Positions 10,992 to 20,874 of a stretch of 64,000 nucleotides of DNA are shown here, piece by piece. Source of the DNA: Bullera alba (lineage: Eukaryota > Basidiomycota > Tremellomycetes > Tremellales > Bulleraceae); the NCBI GenBank assembly GCA_001600095.1, contig BCIX01000001.1, forward strand, positions 1,364,001 through 1,428,000, in the 5' to 3' direction. The first letter of the stretch is position 1; each line of letters opens with the position of its first letter. The notes below the pieces were generated by a model, which was not told where the DNA came from, made no database searches, and saw only the letters and a program-made list of their open reading frames with translations. A program made the position numbers and the translations under genes.

Positions 10992-13627
10992 ATGATATGC
11001 GTACAGAGCAACCTCACCTCGGCACCCAAGTTCGCCTACACCATCTCGGAGCAGAACCTTGCAGAGATGTAAGTCAGGTTGCATGACTACTTGGGATACA
11101 GCTGACCCTACTCGGTAGGTCCCTCACCCCACCTGCAGACAACTCTCGCTCCTCCTCGCCTGGAGGAGAGCCCAAAGCCAGAGCGGTTTCTGGATCACTC
11201 AAAGACAGAATCGCTCGTTTCAACAATCCATCAGCAACTCCACTCGTACCTGCCCACCCGTTCGGAACCTCCGGTCCAGCTCCACCAGGCTCCAATGCAC
11301 GAGGCGGTCTCGTCGGAAACCGGATTCCCAGCCTGGATCCCCGATCCGCAGGCATGCTCGGTGGTCAACGTAAAGTGTCTGAAGGCAAAGGGTTGATTGG
11401 AAACCGAATCCCATCGGTCACTGGAGTGGAAAAGGCGCCAAGCGGTAGATCCGCTTCGCCAGCAGGTAGTGTCGGGTCTAGCGTTGCCAGCGGAAGGGCA
11501 GCAAGCTCAAACAGCCCAGTCACATCACGCGCTTCCTCTCCACCTACCTCTCCCGGACCCGGCCTCCCGCCTTCGCTCCTCGCCGCGACTCTTCCAGACC
11601 TCGACATGGGTGGACCGGGAGCCATGACCCCATCTTCCACTCGAGCTGAAGCTGGAGAACCAACATCAGAGCTCTCTCGACCTACTACACCCGTACAGTC
11701 ACCGGCCTCGGGCGCGCACTACGACCTGAATCAGCCGAATCTGGACAATCTTGCAGAAACGTCCAAGGCAAAGAGCTCTTCTCTGCAAGTAGGCGGAGAC
11801 GTTCCTCCTCCAGGAGGATCCCTGTCCGCTCTTGGATCGAGTCGAGCATCTCAGTACGACCCCAGTGCCGATGGAAGCGAGAACCCGAAGAAGATGATGG
11901 AGGATGTGAGCGGTGTCTCCACTCCAATGGGGACGCCAAAGGCTGAGCGGGTGGACATTGAGATGCGCAGCACGCAGGGCAGTGTCGTCGGCGACAACGA
12001 CATGGAAGATCTCCAGGCGAGGCTCAAAGGTCTTGATGTCCCGGATCGAGATGCAACCCCAGAGCCTGTTGCCGAAGTCCTGACACCGCAGAAGACACCC
12101 GAAGCTCAGGCTCAACAACCGCTCGAGGAGATGTCCACCCCGAAATCAGTCAAGAACGAGGTTGTCGAGCCCATCGATATTGGCGGTGCTCAAGGTGATC
12201 ATGACCCCAACACTGATCCCGACCTGGACGACCTTAAGGCAGGCGAGTTGTCCACCGACACTGAAGCTCTTGCCGAGGAGAAAGAGCCAGGAACTGTGGT
12301 TGACAGCATGGCCGAAGCTGGACTCGTGCAAGGACTGGGCGAAGAGGTCATTCCCGAGTCTGAGCAGAAGCAACAGGGAGGTGTTGCAGGGCAGCAGGTT
12401 GAGGATATCGAACACCCAACACAGGTGGAACAGCCAAAGCCGGACGAATCCACAGAGTACGCAGACAACCAGGAGCTGGACGTCCGTACCGTGACTTCGG
12501 ACGCGTCCCCCGCTCAAGACAGCGCGGCTCAGCCCCAACAGGAGCAGTCGGAAGGTTCAACCACCCAGCAGGGACCTAAAGACGACGGTTTCGACGTGGA
12601 AACGCAACCCGCACAACTCAACGACCAAGATACAATGCCCGACATCATCGAGGGCGCTCGAGCGTCTGGTGTGAGATTGTCCGATGCCGAGAAAGCCGGT
12701 ACCGGACCTACGACGTCCGGTGAGGTTGATCACCTCAAAGACCACTTGCAACAAGAAAGGCTTGAGAGGGGGGAACGCAGAGAGGAAACTGAGAAAGCCG
12801 GCGAGCTGCAAACGGAGGAGGATCGGGATGAGGGTGCGCCCAGGCGGGAACAATTGGTCAAAGCACTAGATCAGAACAAGAACCCGGACGCCGACGAGGA
12901 AGGAGAAGTCTCGCAGGAGACTAAGGACGCCGCCCGGGCGGCGACGGAGCAGATTGTTGGCCCGGTGGAGAAACAGGTGGACGAAGACGCCCCGGCGGAT
13001 GGAGCTAAGGACACGGCGGACGAGGTCGACAACTCAACCAAGGCGATTGGCGATGTCCCTAGTGAAGACAAAGCGGACAACTCGGGAAAACCACTTCAGA
13101 TCCACATTGAACCAGCGCCAATTGCCCAACCAGCCGATGACGATATCACCCCTCCCGCCAGCGCCAGTGCTCCTGACGACGCCGGTCTGCAGACCCAGGC
13201 GGAGCCCGAGGTCGAAGTTTCTGCTGCTGCTTTCCCGACGCCACCGTCAGGCGAGCCATCCGGATTCGACGAGTCGGCCAAGTCGGACTCATCGACTCCT
13301 ATTGATCCGACGGTAGTCAAGTCGTTCCCGGATGTACCGGACGAAGCGAAGCCCAGAGTCGAAGTCCACGTCCCTTCGTCCCCAGTCCAATCTCCCGCCA
13401 AATTAGCCACGGCCAGCGCACAACCGATCATCGCCGCTCCAGACACACCCACCAAGGGCGCCACAGAGTCGACGCTGACTACCCCGAACACGAGATCGTC
13501 CTTAGATTCGGACAAGGGGAGCAAATTGTCAAAGCGGGCGAGTATGAGTTATAGCCCGAAAAGCCCATACCTCGATGACGAGGTGCCCCAGGATTTTCAG
13601 GGCGGTTGGGCCACGGTGACAAAGTGA
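10992..13627 (+). CDS. Large acidic, disordered protein with SLKDRIARFNN motif (possibly AIM21-like)
   Basis: Two exons (10992-11068 and 11119-13627) join in frame to about 861 aa; the first ATG is uncertain. Near the start is a short conserved-looking block, SGSLKDRIARFNNPSATP, followed by two GNRIPS repeats (LVGNRIPSLDP and LIGNRIPSVTG). The rest is overwhelmingly Glu, Asp, Pro, Ser, Thr and Gln, with repeated TPxK/TPEx sites (proline-directed kinase sites) and no predicted fold. The C-terminus ends with KRASMSYSPKSPYLDDEVPQ and a FQGGW-containing tail. The S-L-K-(D/E)-R-I-A-x-F motif is one I associate with fungal Aim21-type actin-patch regulators, but the rest is too low in complexity to support this firmly. 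Treat it as a protein of unknown function. Confidence 0.6.
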
Positions 13628-13907
13628 GCAACAGTATTCTTGAAGTCGTTTACCAGACTGACGACTGGCAGGGGCCGAGAGACGTAGTGATTTTAGCTCA
13701 GCTTCTTATACGAAAAACACAGGTACAGCATGAGACCACGAGTGACGAGTTGACGAGACGCGGGCACGAGGGAGAGAGACGATTCATGATCCAAATGATG
13801 CATATGATGTACAAATCAAGTATTATACAACTCTGACAGTCCAAGGCGCACAGGAACTCATTATGCTCGTGGCTCGTAGGGTTCGTCTCTGGCGTTATAG
13901 ATCAAGG

Positions 13908-15719
13908 TCACTCCTGCCATTCCCATTGTCCGTTTCCGTTATCGTTGCGCTCCTGCCACGGCTGGTTGTTCCCGGGGAAGCCCTGTCCCTGTCCCTGCTG
14001 GTGTTGTTGATGTTGTTGAAATACTGATTGCGGCTGATGCGGATATTGCGGTTGCTGATGTCCGAATTGCGCCTGTTGAGCCTGTTGGGCCAGCATGAAA
14101 GCGAGGTTGGGATCATATATCTGGGATTGGCCCATTCCTCCCATACCCATACCCACGCCCATGCCCATGTTTCCACTCATACCCATACCGCCAAGCCCTT
14201 GCTGGGGAAACTGTCCCATCGCCGCCATCTGCATTTGCATCTGCGTCATCATCATCATCGCGTTCAAATCGGGACCCGGCATGCCCATCATGTGGTTCGG
14301 ACCTTGATTCATCATTGGCGCACCGAATTGACCAGGGAGCATATGTCCTGATGGGATTCCGCCACGACCACCCCTGCCCCGCATCGACCCACCACGGGGC
14401 GGATGCGGTGATGGGGATTGACCAAATTGACCGGGGTGGCCAAAGGACGACATCGCAGTCTGACCGGGCGTTGAGGAGTGAGGCCGATGTGTCGACTGAG
14501 GGGGTCCTCCACGTCGAGGTCCCCGAGTGGGCGATTTAGGGCGTAACGAGTCGATCTCGGGGTGAAAGGGCAGAATGTCTTTGTTATCAGACTTCGGGAG
14601 GTGGTTGGGGTATGATGCTGGGTTGAAAAGTAGGCCTCCACTCTGGACAGCAGTGTCGTCCATTAGCGTATCGACTGCTTGGCTAGTACTGTGATCCGAG
14701 GAAACGACTGACGCCGTCACCCAGCCTCGCCTCGTGGCGCCAGCCGGCGGAAAGAGCTGAAGCCGCCTCGTTCCCAGGCAGAAGGATTCTATGAGGGTGT
14801 AGAGATAGGGCGGGAAGTGTGCTGGGGATTCTGCTCAAGAGCGTATTAGCCAAATTCAAGACATGCTCTATATAGACTCACCACCATCATCCTCCCAGAT
14901 CATGACGTCGGTGTCGACATTGCAATGCACGACATGCGAATCCGTACTTCTCCTCACTGTCCCCCTGATTCCCATCAAGCAGTGCTCTTTCTGACTGGCA
15001 AATAGTCCTCCCTTGCCGAACGTCCCGTCGGTCTTGGCTTTGGCGTTGGTCTTGACCCAGACTATATCCTCTGCCCGGCGAAAACCCCATTTGGCCAAAC
15101 ACTCCCTTCCTCTCTCCAGCCCATCTTGATCGCCCCGGCCTACCCAGAGGAATACAAAGCCTGGGTCGGCAGAAATCTGCCGGATGGGCAAAGCAGCGGT
15201 AGTATCCCAGTCACCAAGTGGGGTGATCAAGATCGAGTCGAAGCGGATGGGCGATAAAGCGGTCACGATGTCCGACGACGAGGTCGAGGATAGGGTAAGG
15301 TATAGTGGTGGATGAGAATTTGCATCAATGTGCTCTTTCTTCAGATCCATCAATCGCTTCAAGGCGGGATACCTGAGGGGTCCAGTCAGCAAGAAAGCAG
15401 AGGCATACGATACCTTGAGCTCGACTCACTCTTCGCATATCTCGTCGTTGCTCGCACCGAGGATGTACTGAGCGCCCACCTTGCCGGAAACACCATACCA
15501 AGCCGTGTAGTCATTCCGGATAGTCTCCTCATCCGGAATATAATTCACGACGTTGTCCTTGCTCGCTTTCGTCTCAGCAGTCGACCCATCGGCCCGCCTG
15601 AGACTTTTGATCTCGGGCGGAGGGGGAAACTCGTCATCGGGTGCAATGGCCTTGCGTCGAGCAGCTTGCCGGTCGAGTATATCCCCAAGAAACGCCCTGT
15701 GGGCAGCGAGCGCTGTCAT
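13908..15719 (-). CDS. KAR4: METTL14/Kar4-type m6A methyltransferase non-catalytic subunit
   Basis: Three exons (15719-about 15430, about 15374-14883, about 14830-13908) give about 560 aa. The joined core reads EEYPALKRLMDLKKEHID, then FVFLWVGRGDQDGLERGREC, LAKWGFRRAEDIVWVKTN, KEHCLMGIRGTVRRSTDSHV and, after an intron, IESFCLGTRRLQLFPPAGAT plus RRGW. These follow the order and wording of METTL14 in the MT-A70 family. The DPPW/EPPL site is replaced by ITPLGDW, so it should be a structural, RNA-binding partner of a METTL3/IME4-like enzyme, which is not in this window. The C-terminus is a long Gly/Met/Gln/Pro-rich tail that includes MRGRGGRGG, recalling the RGG tail of animal METTL14. The reading frame is open for at least 15 codons upstream of the chosen ATG (RYGQGYALRHFNVDTTH), so the start may lie in an unseen upstream exon. 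Confidence 0.85.
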
Positions 15720-15968
15720 ATGGGTTGTGTCGACATTGAAGTGTCGGAGCGCGTATCCTTGACCGTATCTTGAGGGCTCTTGGAGGGATCCGACCTACCT
15801 GCAAGCTATCGATCGCTACTCGTATAACATCGTCGCTGCTGCATGTTTCAGGTTTGAACGGAATCAATTTGTGACGGTGTCATTACCGGATGGAGGCGAT
15901 TACCAGCAACAACAACGATCCATCATCTGCTACATCCACACCAGCAACGAGCATCGGGGCGAGGCGCC

Positions 15969-17882
15969 ATGGACTTCTTGGGACTGTCCAGGCAAGAGCC
16001 ACTGGAACCGCTTCCAGGCGCGGAGTACCTCAAGAAACTACATTCTTACCTCTTGGCAAATCAAGCACGACTCGCTCCTAGTATACCCAAATCCGCCTCT
16101 CCATCCTTTCTTCAACAGTCATACACCCTCCTCACGCTAGGTCTAGATCCGAGCTCGGCACCACTCAGTCGGAATGTCAAAGTCCCCCTGACTCTGGGCT
16201 TCGGTACACCCCAACAACCAACAAATAAACCGCTTAAACCACTATTGCTGCGATTGCCACCTGATAGACTGCTATACCTCCTCCTGCGGTGGCAGAGTCT
16301 TCCTCAGAGTCTGAACCACGTAGGAAGAACGGATGAGCCTATTCCTCCAGGACTGACTGTCGCTGCGAGGGGCGCAAGAGCGACAGACGGTGATAGGAGG
16401 ATAGAGGGCGATGTGACCAGCGTAAGGAGTTGGGTGGGAAGTATGAGGAGTGTGAGCATGGGCAGTGTGGCAAAGAGCACCATGACGGGGTTTGGATGGC
16501 TGGGGAAGAAGGAGGAGATTAAAGAGGGTATGTGAGAGTCTGAGATGATCTTGTCAGAGCTGACGTACCTAGATCAAATCCTTCTCGCGCTATACACGAT
16601 GTTCACGGTGCTACCGGCTCTCCTAATACACCCGCCTTTCGTCACGGACAGGCCAATCGAGGAGCTTGTCGACGCGGGAGGATACACCCAGCTTGGTGGT
16701 ATAGACGTCCGTGTGCCCCTGGATGTGATGCGGAATCTCCAGATGTGAGTGACAAACAGCATCAAAGGATCTGTACTGACCGAGCTCAGATTGGAGCTTG
16801 AGGGGTACGATCCGAGAGGGCTGTTGATACCGGTCCATCCTGGTCTACGGAGCTTGACGGTCAGAGATGTACAAGACGCCGATGACTGGCTGGAGGAGTT
16901 GCTCATTGTCCAGGAGGTGGACCAGTCGGACAAACCTAGATTCCCGAATCTACGGCATCTCTCATTATACAGCACGACACTTCTCGCTCTACCAGAACTT
17001 CCGCTCACCTCTCTCACCCATCTCGACCTTTCGTACAACTTGCTCAACTCACTTCCGCCATCACTGGCATCGCTATCGTCTTTGCAATCGCTCAACTTGA
17101 GCAACAACGTCATCACATCGTTACGGAATGCCCCATCGACATTAGGCAACATAACGTCGCTGAATTTGTCGAAGAACAGGATAGACTGTCTGGTCGGACT
17201 GGAGCGGGTGCTTGGTCTGGAGAGGATAGACCTGAGACATAATGAGATTGTGGAGTGGGACGAGTTGGGCCGCTTGAGTGTTCTGCCCCACATCAAAGAG
17301 ATTTGGTGTGTTGGAAACCCATTTGATGGTCCGGGGAGGGTAGTCCAGGAGAACGTCGAGGAATGGAGGATAGAGCTCGGAGTTGCATTTGGGAAAGAGG
17401 GCAAGGAAGTCATATTGGATGATCGACCGTGGAGCTGGAACGAATCTCGCAAAGTCGAAAGTCTACTTGCTCAGAGAGGGTATGGCCGGAATCCACATTC
17501 GAGACAGTCCTCTGGCGAGTCGAGTCGACCTTCACAGTCTCAACCTCAACCCAGAGAACATCGGCATGCCGCTCCGGCACCTCAACCGTCAAGACCGACT
17601 TCCTCAACCTCACCTATACCGCCTCGGCAACAGGCAGCTCCGGTTGTCAAAGAGGTTACGGTCAAGCATAATCCGGTGGCGAAGAAGAAGAAGCCCCGGA
17701 GAGTTATCAACCTAGATGACGAGGGCAGTGGCGGGGATAGCGATCATCCCGTTGGCGGATCACTTAGACTACCTGCGAAGACGCATTTGGATGTGGATGA
17801 GCCGGCTGGCACGATTCCTTCGTTGGCAGTGAAGAAGAAGGAGAGACGGAAAGTCAGTACGAGCATGTTTGAGCCTCGCTAG
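15969..17882 (+). CDS. Leucine-rich-repeat protein of unknown role
   Basis: Three exons (15969 to about 16526; about 16573-16744; about 16791-17882) encode about 600 aa. The N-terminal 190 residues are unrecognised (start MDFLGLSRQEPLEPLPGAEY). Residues around 250-430 hold five or six classic leucine-rich repeats, for example LTHLDLSYNLLNSLPPSLAS, LQSLNLSNNVITSLRNAP and LERIDLRHNEIVEWDELG, closed by an LRR cap (IKEIWCVGNPFDGPGR). The C-terminus is disordered and strongly basic (VAKKKKPRRVINLDD; VKKKERRKVSTSMFEPR), which may act as a nuclear or membrane targeting segment. The LRR class is the SDS22-like type, a protein-binding scaffold. It is divergent from the METTL14-like gene with 249 bp between starts. 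No enzymatic domain is seen and I do not recognise an orthologue. Confidence 0.78.
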
Positions 17883-18035
17883 GCTGAGTGAGGCGCCGGA
17901 GGGACAATTGACTGTATACTAGCATTCTGCATCATGTATCATGTACAAAGGTCCCACAAATAGATTCGTAAAGCCGTGATGATTGTATCTAATCTATACC
18001 TACAAGAGACCAGCTCTCTCACATCCCGGCGTCAC

Positions 18036-20105
18036 TCATTGAGCTTTGACCACACGCCTGAACCAACCTCCGGTCTTAATCCCCACCACACCCTTGTTGC
18101 TAGCCACCACGGGCTTCTCGTTGCTGAACCCCTTTCTATGCCTCGGCTTCGAGTCTGTCGGTGTCACCGGCTCGAAGAACGATATATCCTCTTCGAAAGC
18201 CGTCTGTCCGTGAGAAGGATACCGCGTATGCTGGGGTTTGGCTGCTGAGGGGTGATATCCTGGGATTGGTGCTCGACGGGGCTTGACGAATGGCGTGATT
18301 GGCTTGAGGGATTCGTCCCGTTTCTCAGGTGGAGAGTAAGGGATGTAATCTGGCAAGTCGAGGAGTTTGGTGTATCCCTTGGCGGCGCCGGCGGTGGATT
18401 TGACAGGCTCGGATACGGAACGGAGGTGGATCTTATCGGGTGTTCGGGGGGTGTCGGAGATGGCGGGGACGTTGCCGTTTTTGGGCAGGGCATGGAGGAA
18501 TAGTGGCGGAGGTCGCTTCTTGTTCCGGGGAGGGGACAGTCTACCGCTTGCAATCTGCGTCGGGGGGGTGACTGGTCGATTGGCGAATGCGTCGACAGGA
18601 GGGGTGGCGAGGGAGGCAGATCTCGCATGGGAGGTTATCCGAGGAGGTGGTTGCAGAAGTGGAGGGGGATGGGCCATTGGTGCAGAAATGGTGTCCTTCA
18701 GGGAGGGTTTGACCAGCTGAGCATCTTGCCAAGGTTCCATCTCCTGTTGAGGGCGAGAAGGTGCTGGTGTAGGACTGGGCTCCGGTCCGAAATCCATAAA
18801 GCTCTCTCCGATCCCTCTCCCATGAGCCTTCTTATCCGATTTTCGGGGTTTCTGGCTGTAGGTCGGCTTGATGGATAGTACCGAGGTGAAGTTGTCCATT
18901 GCCCATTGAGGCTCCGCATTCTTAGGCGGCTCTTTCTTCTGAATGGTTGGGATGGGCGATGGATTTCGGATCGACACTTCGGACATTAACCAAGCGAATT
19001 CCTGCTCTTCCTGCTGATCCAACCAAGTCGCCCCATCCTCTCCCTTATGCCTGACGGTTGAGCCGAGGCCAAGGTTGCGCTGTCCTGCCATTCGAGTATC
19101 GCCTTTCTGTGTGTTGGCGGTGGGTTTTGTCGACTTTTTTGGAACATCCCCAAAGAACTGCTCGATTTCCTGTAGTGTCTGAGCTGGAAGTGGTCGATAA
19201 TGGTCCCGCTTGGTTGCTCTGTCCCCGCCGTTCTTCAGAATGCCCTTGAGCACCCCTTGCGGCTTCGGCACGTGCGGAGCGTCGACGCCGAGGAGTTTGG
19301 CGGCCTTGCTTGGTGCTCTGGATGGCGTGACGGGGGATGGGGGCATTGGTAGTGGCTTGACTCGATACATCGTGGTGATGTCCGGGGTGAGGGGGACGTC
19401 GAGCGATGGTACAGGTGGAGGTGTTGATGATCGTCGGACACTGGCAGCCGGCGAGTCGATCGGGGTAGAGGGGGGTGATGGGCCGATATGTGGAGTGTCG
19501 TCGTAGGGCAGTCTGAACATGAGGTCGGAGTGAATCGAGGAGGCGAGTGATTGTCGATGACTATTCCTCTTTCTCGTGGGTGATGGGAGTACCGGGGGCG
19601 ACTCGAGAATCGGTGTAGCGGCCATGAATATCCTTGAGATGGATTGATGGGGGTGTACTGACGATCCATTCGAGCTACTCGTGTTACTCCGTCCGACACT
19701 TGAAGAGGTGGATACAGAGTGATCCATGCTCGACCGTGGCGACCGTGGAACTGACATGTTTGATCGCCTGTGGCGGCCTAGCGATATGTCAGTGACATTT
19801 ATGGGTGGGTCGACACGGGACTCACTGGCTGGACCCAGACCTGCGATCCGTCGATTCTTCTTCCTCACTCTCAAGGGCTTTGTACCCCCTGATCCTAGCT
19901 TGATGCTCGCTTCGGTAAGCGAATCATCCGCAGCGTCCGTGGTCGAGAGGTATACCGCCGAGAAGAAGTCTGTGCCCTTTGTCGAGCGAGTCATAGTTGG
20001 TGCGAGGGATATCTGCCTTCCGAGGGGTTTGTAGGACGATCTCCTCGATTGGGCACTCTGGAGGCTTTGGCTGGGGTCAAGTGGGCTGAGTGGTGCGTAC
20101 GACAT
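18036..20105 (-). CDS. Ser/Pro-rich disordered protein of unknown function
   Basis: An uninterrupted frame of 689 codons starts MSYAPLSPLDPSQSLQSAQS. A 48-nt segment (19778-19825) carries all signals of an intron (GTGAGT donor, CTGAC branch, CTAG acceptor) and is a multiple of three without a stop, so the protein is either 689 aa or, if spliced, 673 aa. The sequence is dominated by Ser, Pro, Arg and Thr with many SP/TP sites, basic patches (RVRKKNRR) and short conserved-looking pieces such as GVLKGILKNGGDRATKRDHY (about residue 285), LQEIEQFFGDVPKK and QEEQEFAWLMSEVSIRNPSP. The C-terminus is GGWFRRVVKAQ. I see no domain and no transmembrane segment. It could be a signalling or cell-polarity scaffold, which is a guess. 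Confidence 0.65.
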   Translation of the reverse strand: MSYAPLSPLDPSQSLQSAQSRRSSYKPLGRQISLAPTMTRSTKGTDFFSAVYLSTTDAADDSLTEASIKLGSGGTKPLRVRKKNRRIAGLGPASESRVDPPINVTDISLGRHRRSNMSVPRSPRSSMDHSVSTSSSVGRSNTSSSNGSSVHPHQSISRIFMAATPILESPPVLPSPTRKRNSHRQSLASSIHSDLMFRLPYDDTPHIGPSPPSTPIDSPAASVRRSSTPPPVPSLDVPLTPDITTMYRVKPLPMPPSPVTPSRAPSKAAKLLGVDAPHVPKPQGVLKGILKNGGDRATKRDHYRPLPAQTLQEIEQFFGDVPKKSTKPTANTQKGDTRMAGQRNLGLGSTVRHKGEDGATWLDQQEEQEFAWLMSEVSIRNPSPIPTIQKKEPPKNAEPQWAMDNFTSVLSIKPTYSQKPRKSDKKAHGRGIGESFMDFGPEPSPTPAPSRPQQEMEPWQDAQLVKPSLKDTISAPMAHPPPLLQPPPRITSHARSASLATPPVDAFANRPVTPPTQIASGRLSPPRNKKRPPPLFLHALPKNGNVPAISDTPRTPDKIHLRSVSEPVKSTAGAAKGYTKLLDLPDYIPYSPPEKRDESLKPITPFVKPRRAPIPGYHPSAAKPQHTRYPSHGQTAFEEDISFFEPVTPTDSKPRHRKGFSNEKPVVASNKGVVGIKTGGWFRRVVKAQ

Positions 20106-20874
20106 GATGCGTGTTGAGATGATGAGATGGGGGATGAGACAAGGATCTGCATACTCTTATAGCCATCAGCTGAGCATAACGGGGCGGTGAGTGACAGCTG
20201 CGTCACAATAAGCCTTTGCTGGAGGGGTATGACCATTTTGTCAATACTGTCTTCCCCTGATATTTACCCCGTGAGCAAATCTCAATTGTGCGCCGAGAGG
20301 CGTCGCTCTAGACCTCTGCCGATGATGGGCCTTTGACCGATCCGAGACCTGTGGTCGGACCCACTCATTGTTCATCTGAGGGAGGTATGAACAAAAGCAA
20401 GAGCGCAAGAGAGAGATCGCCGGCGCATTGAAAAGGCCAAACCTGCTGAAACACGCGGGGAAGTCCGGCCCTGCTCGTGTCCGGTTTGACTCTTTTGTTG
20501 TCCTCTACAACCACGTTTTGATCAGCAGCCGGTGCCTGTCAGTGTCAATCCTACTCTGGGCAGTATGGTATGATACCATTGGTGAGATCATGCACGACTC
20601 GACACGTCAACGCAACTTGAGCGTAAGAGTGTGTTGTAGAACAGTGACAGGCCCCGGGGCCGGCCTTCGGGGCCTCGGGGCTGTGGGCTGCTCGGTGTTT
20701 CGGTGAAATCAGAGTGTGGCGCTGATCGCCGCCGGTATTGAGACGCGCTGTGCTCGCTGTCGTAAAGTCAATATGCGACCTCGCACTATCCCGTCACGTC
20801 GATCACTCACGAGCAGCCCCCATAGCTGTAGCGCAGCTGCTAGCTCACCTATACCCCAGAGCTCATACCCAAAT
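20106..20874. other. Divergent intergenic region, no gene seen
   Basis: A stretch of 769 bp between the Ser/Pro-rich gene and USO1. It holds a TATA-like box for the minus-strand gene and a GC-rich segment with GGGGCC repeats (20650-20690). The USO1 frame stays open upstream of 20875 through an in-frame ATG at about 20773, so the USO1 N-terminus could be about 34 residues longer. ORFs such as 20428-20706 show no coding character. Confidence 0.35.
20155..20162 (-). promoter_or_regulatory. TATA-like box of the Ser/Pro-rich gene
   Basis: The minus strand reads TATAAGAG about 50 bp upstream of the ATG at 20103-20105, the same octamer as at 220-227. A sequence match only. Confidence 0.4.

Noticed and set aside
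11365..13524. Several minus-strand ORFs up to 142 codons opposite the acidic disordered gene
   Set aside because: Biased composition of the sense strand leaves open antisense frames; no domain or splice logic supports them.
16574..17452. 292-codon minus-strand ORF opposite the LRR gene
   Set aside because: Complement of repetitive leucine/serine codons; gives a Ser-rich sequence without domain.
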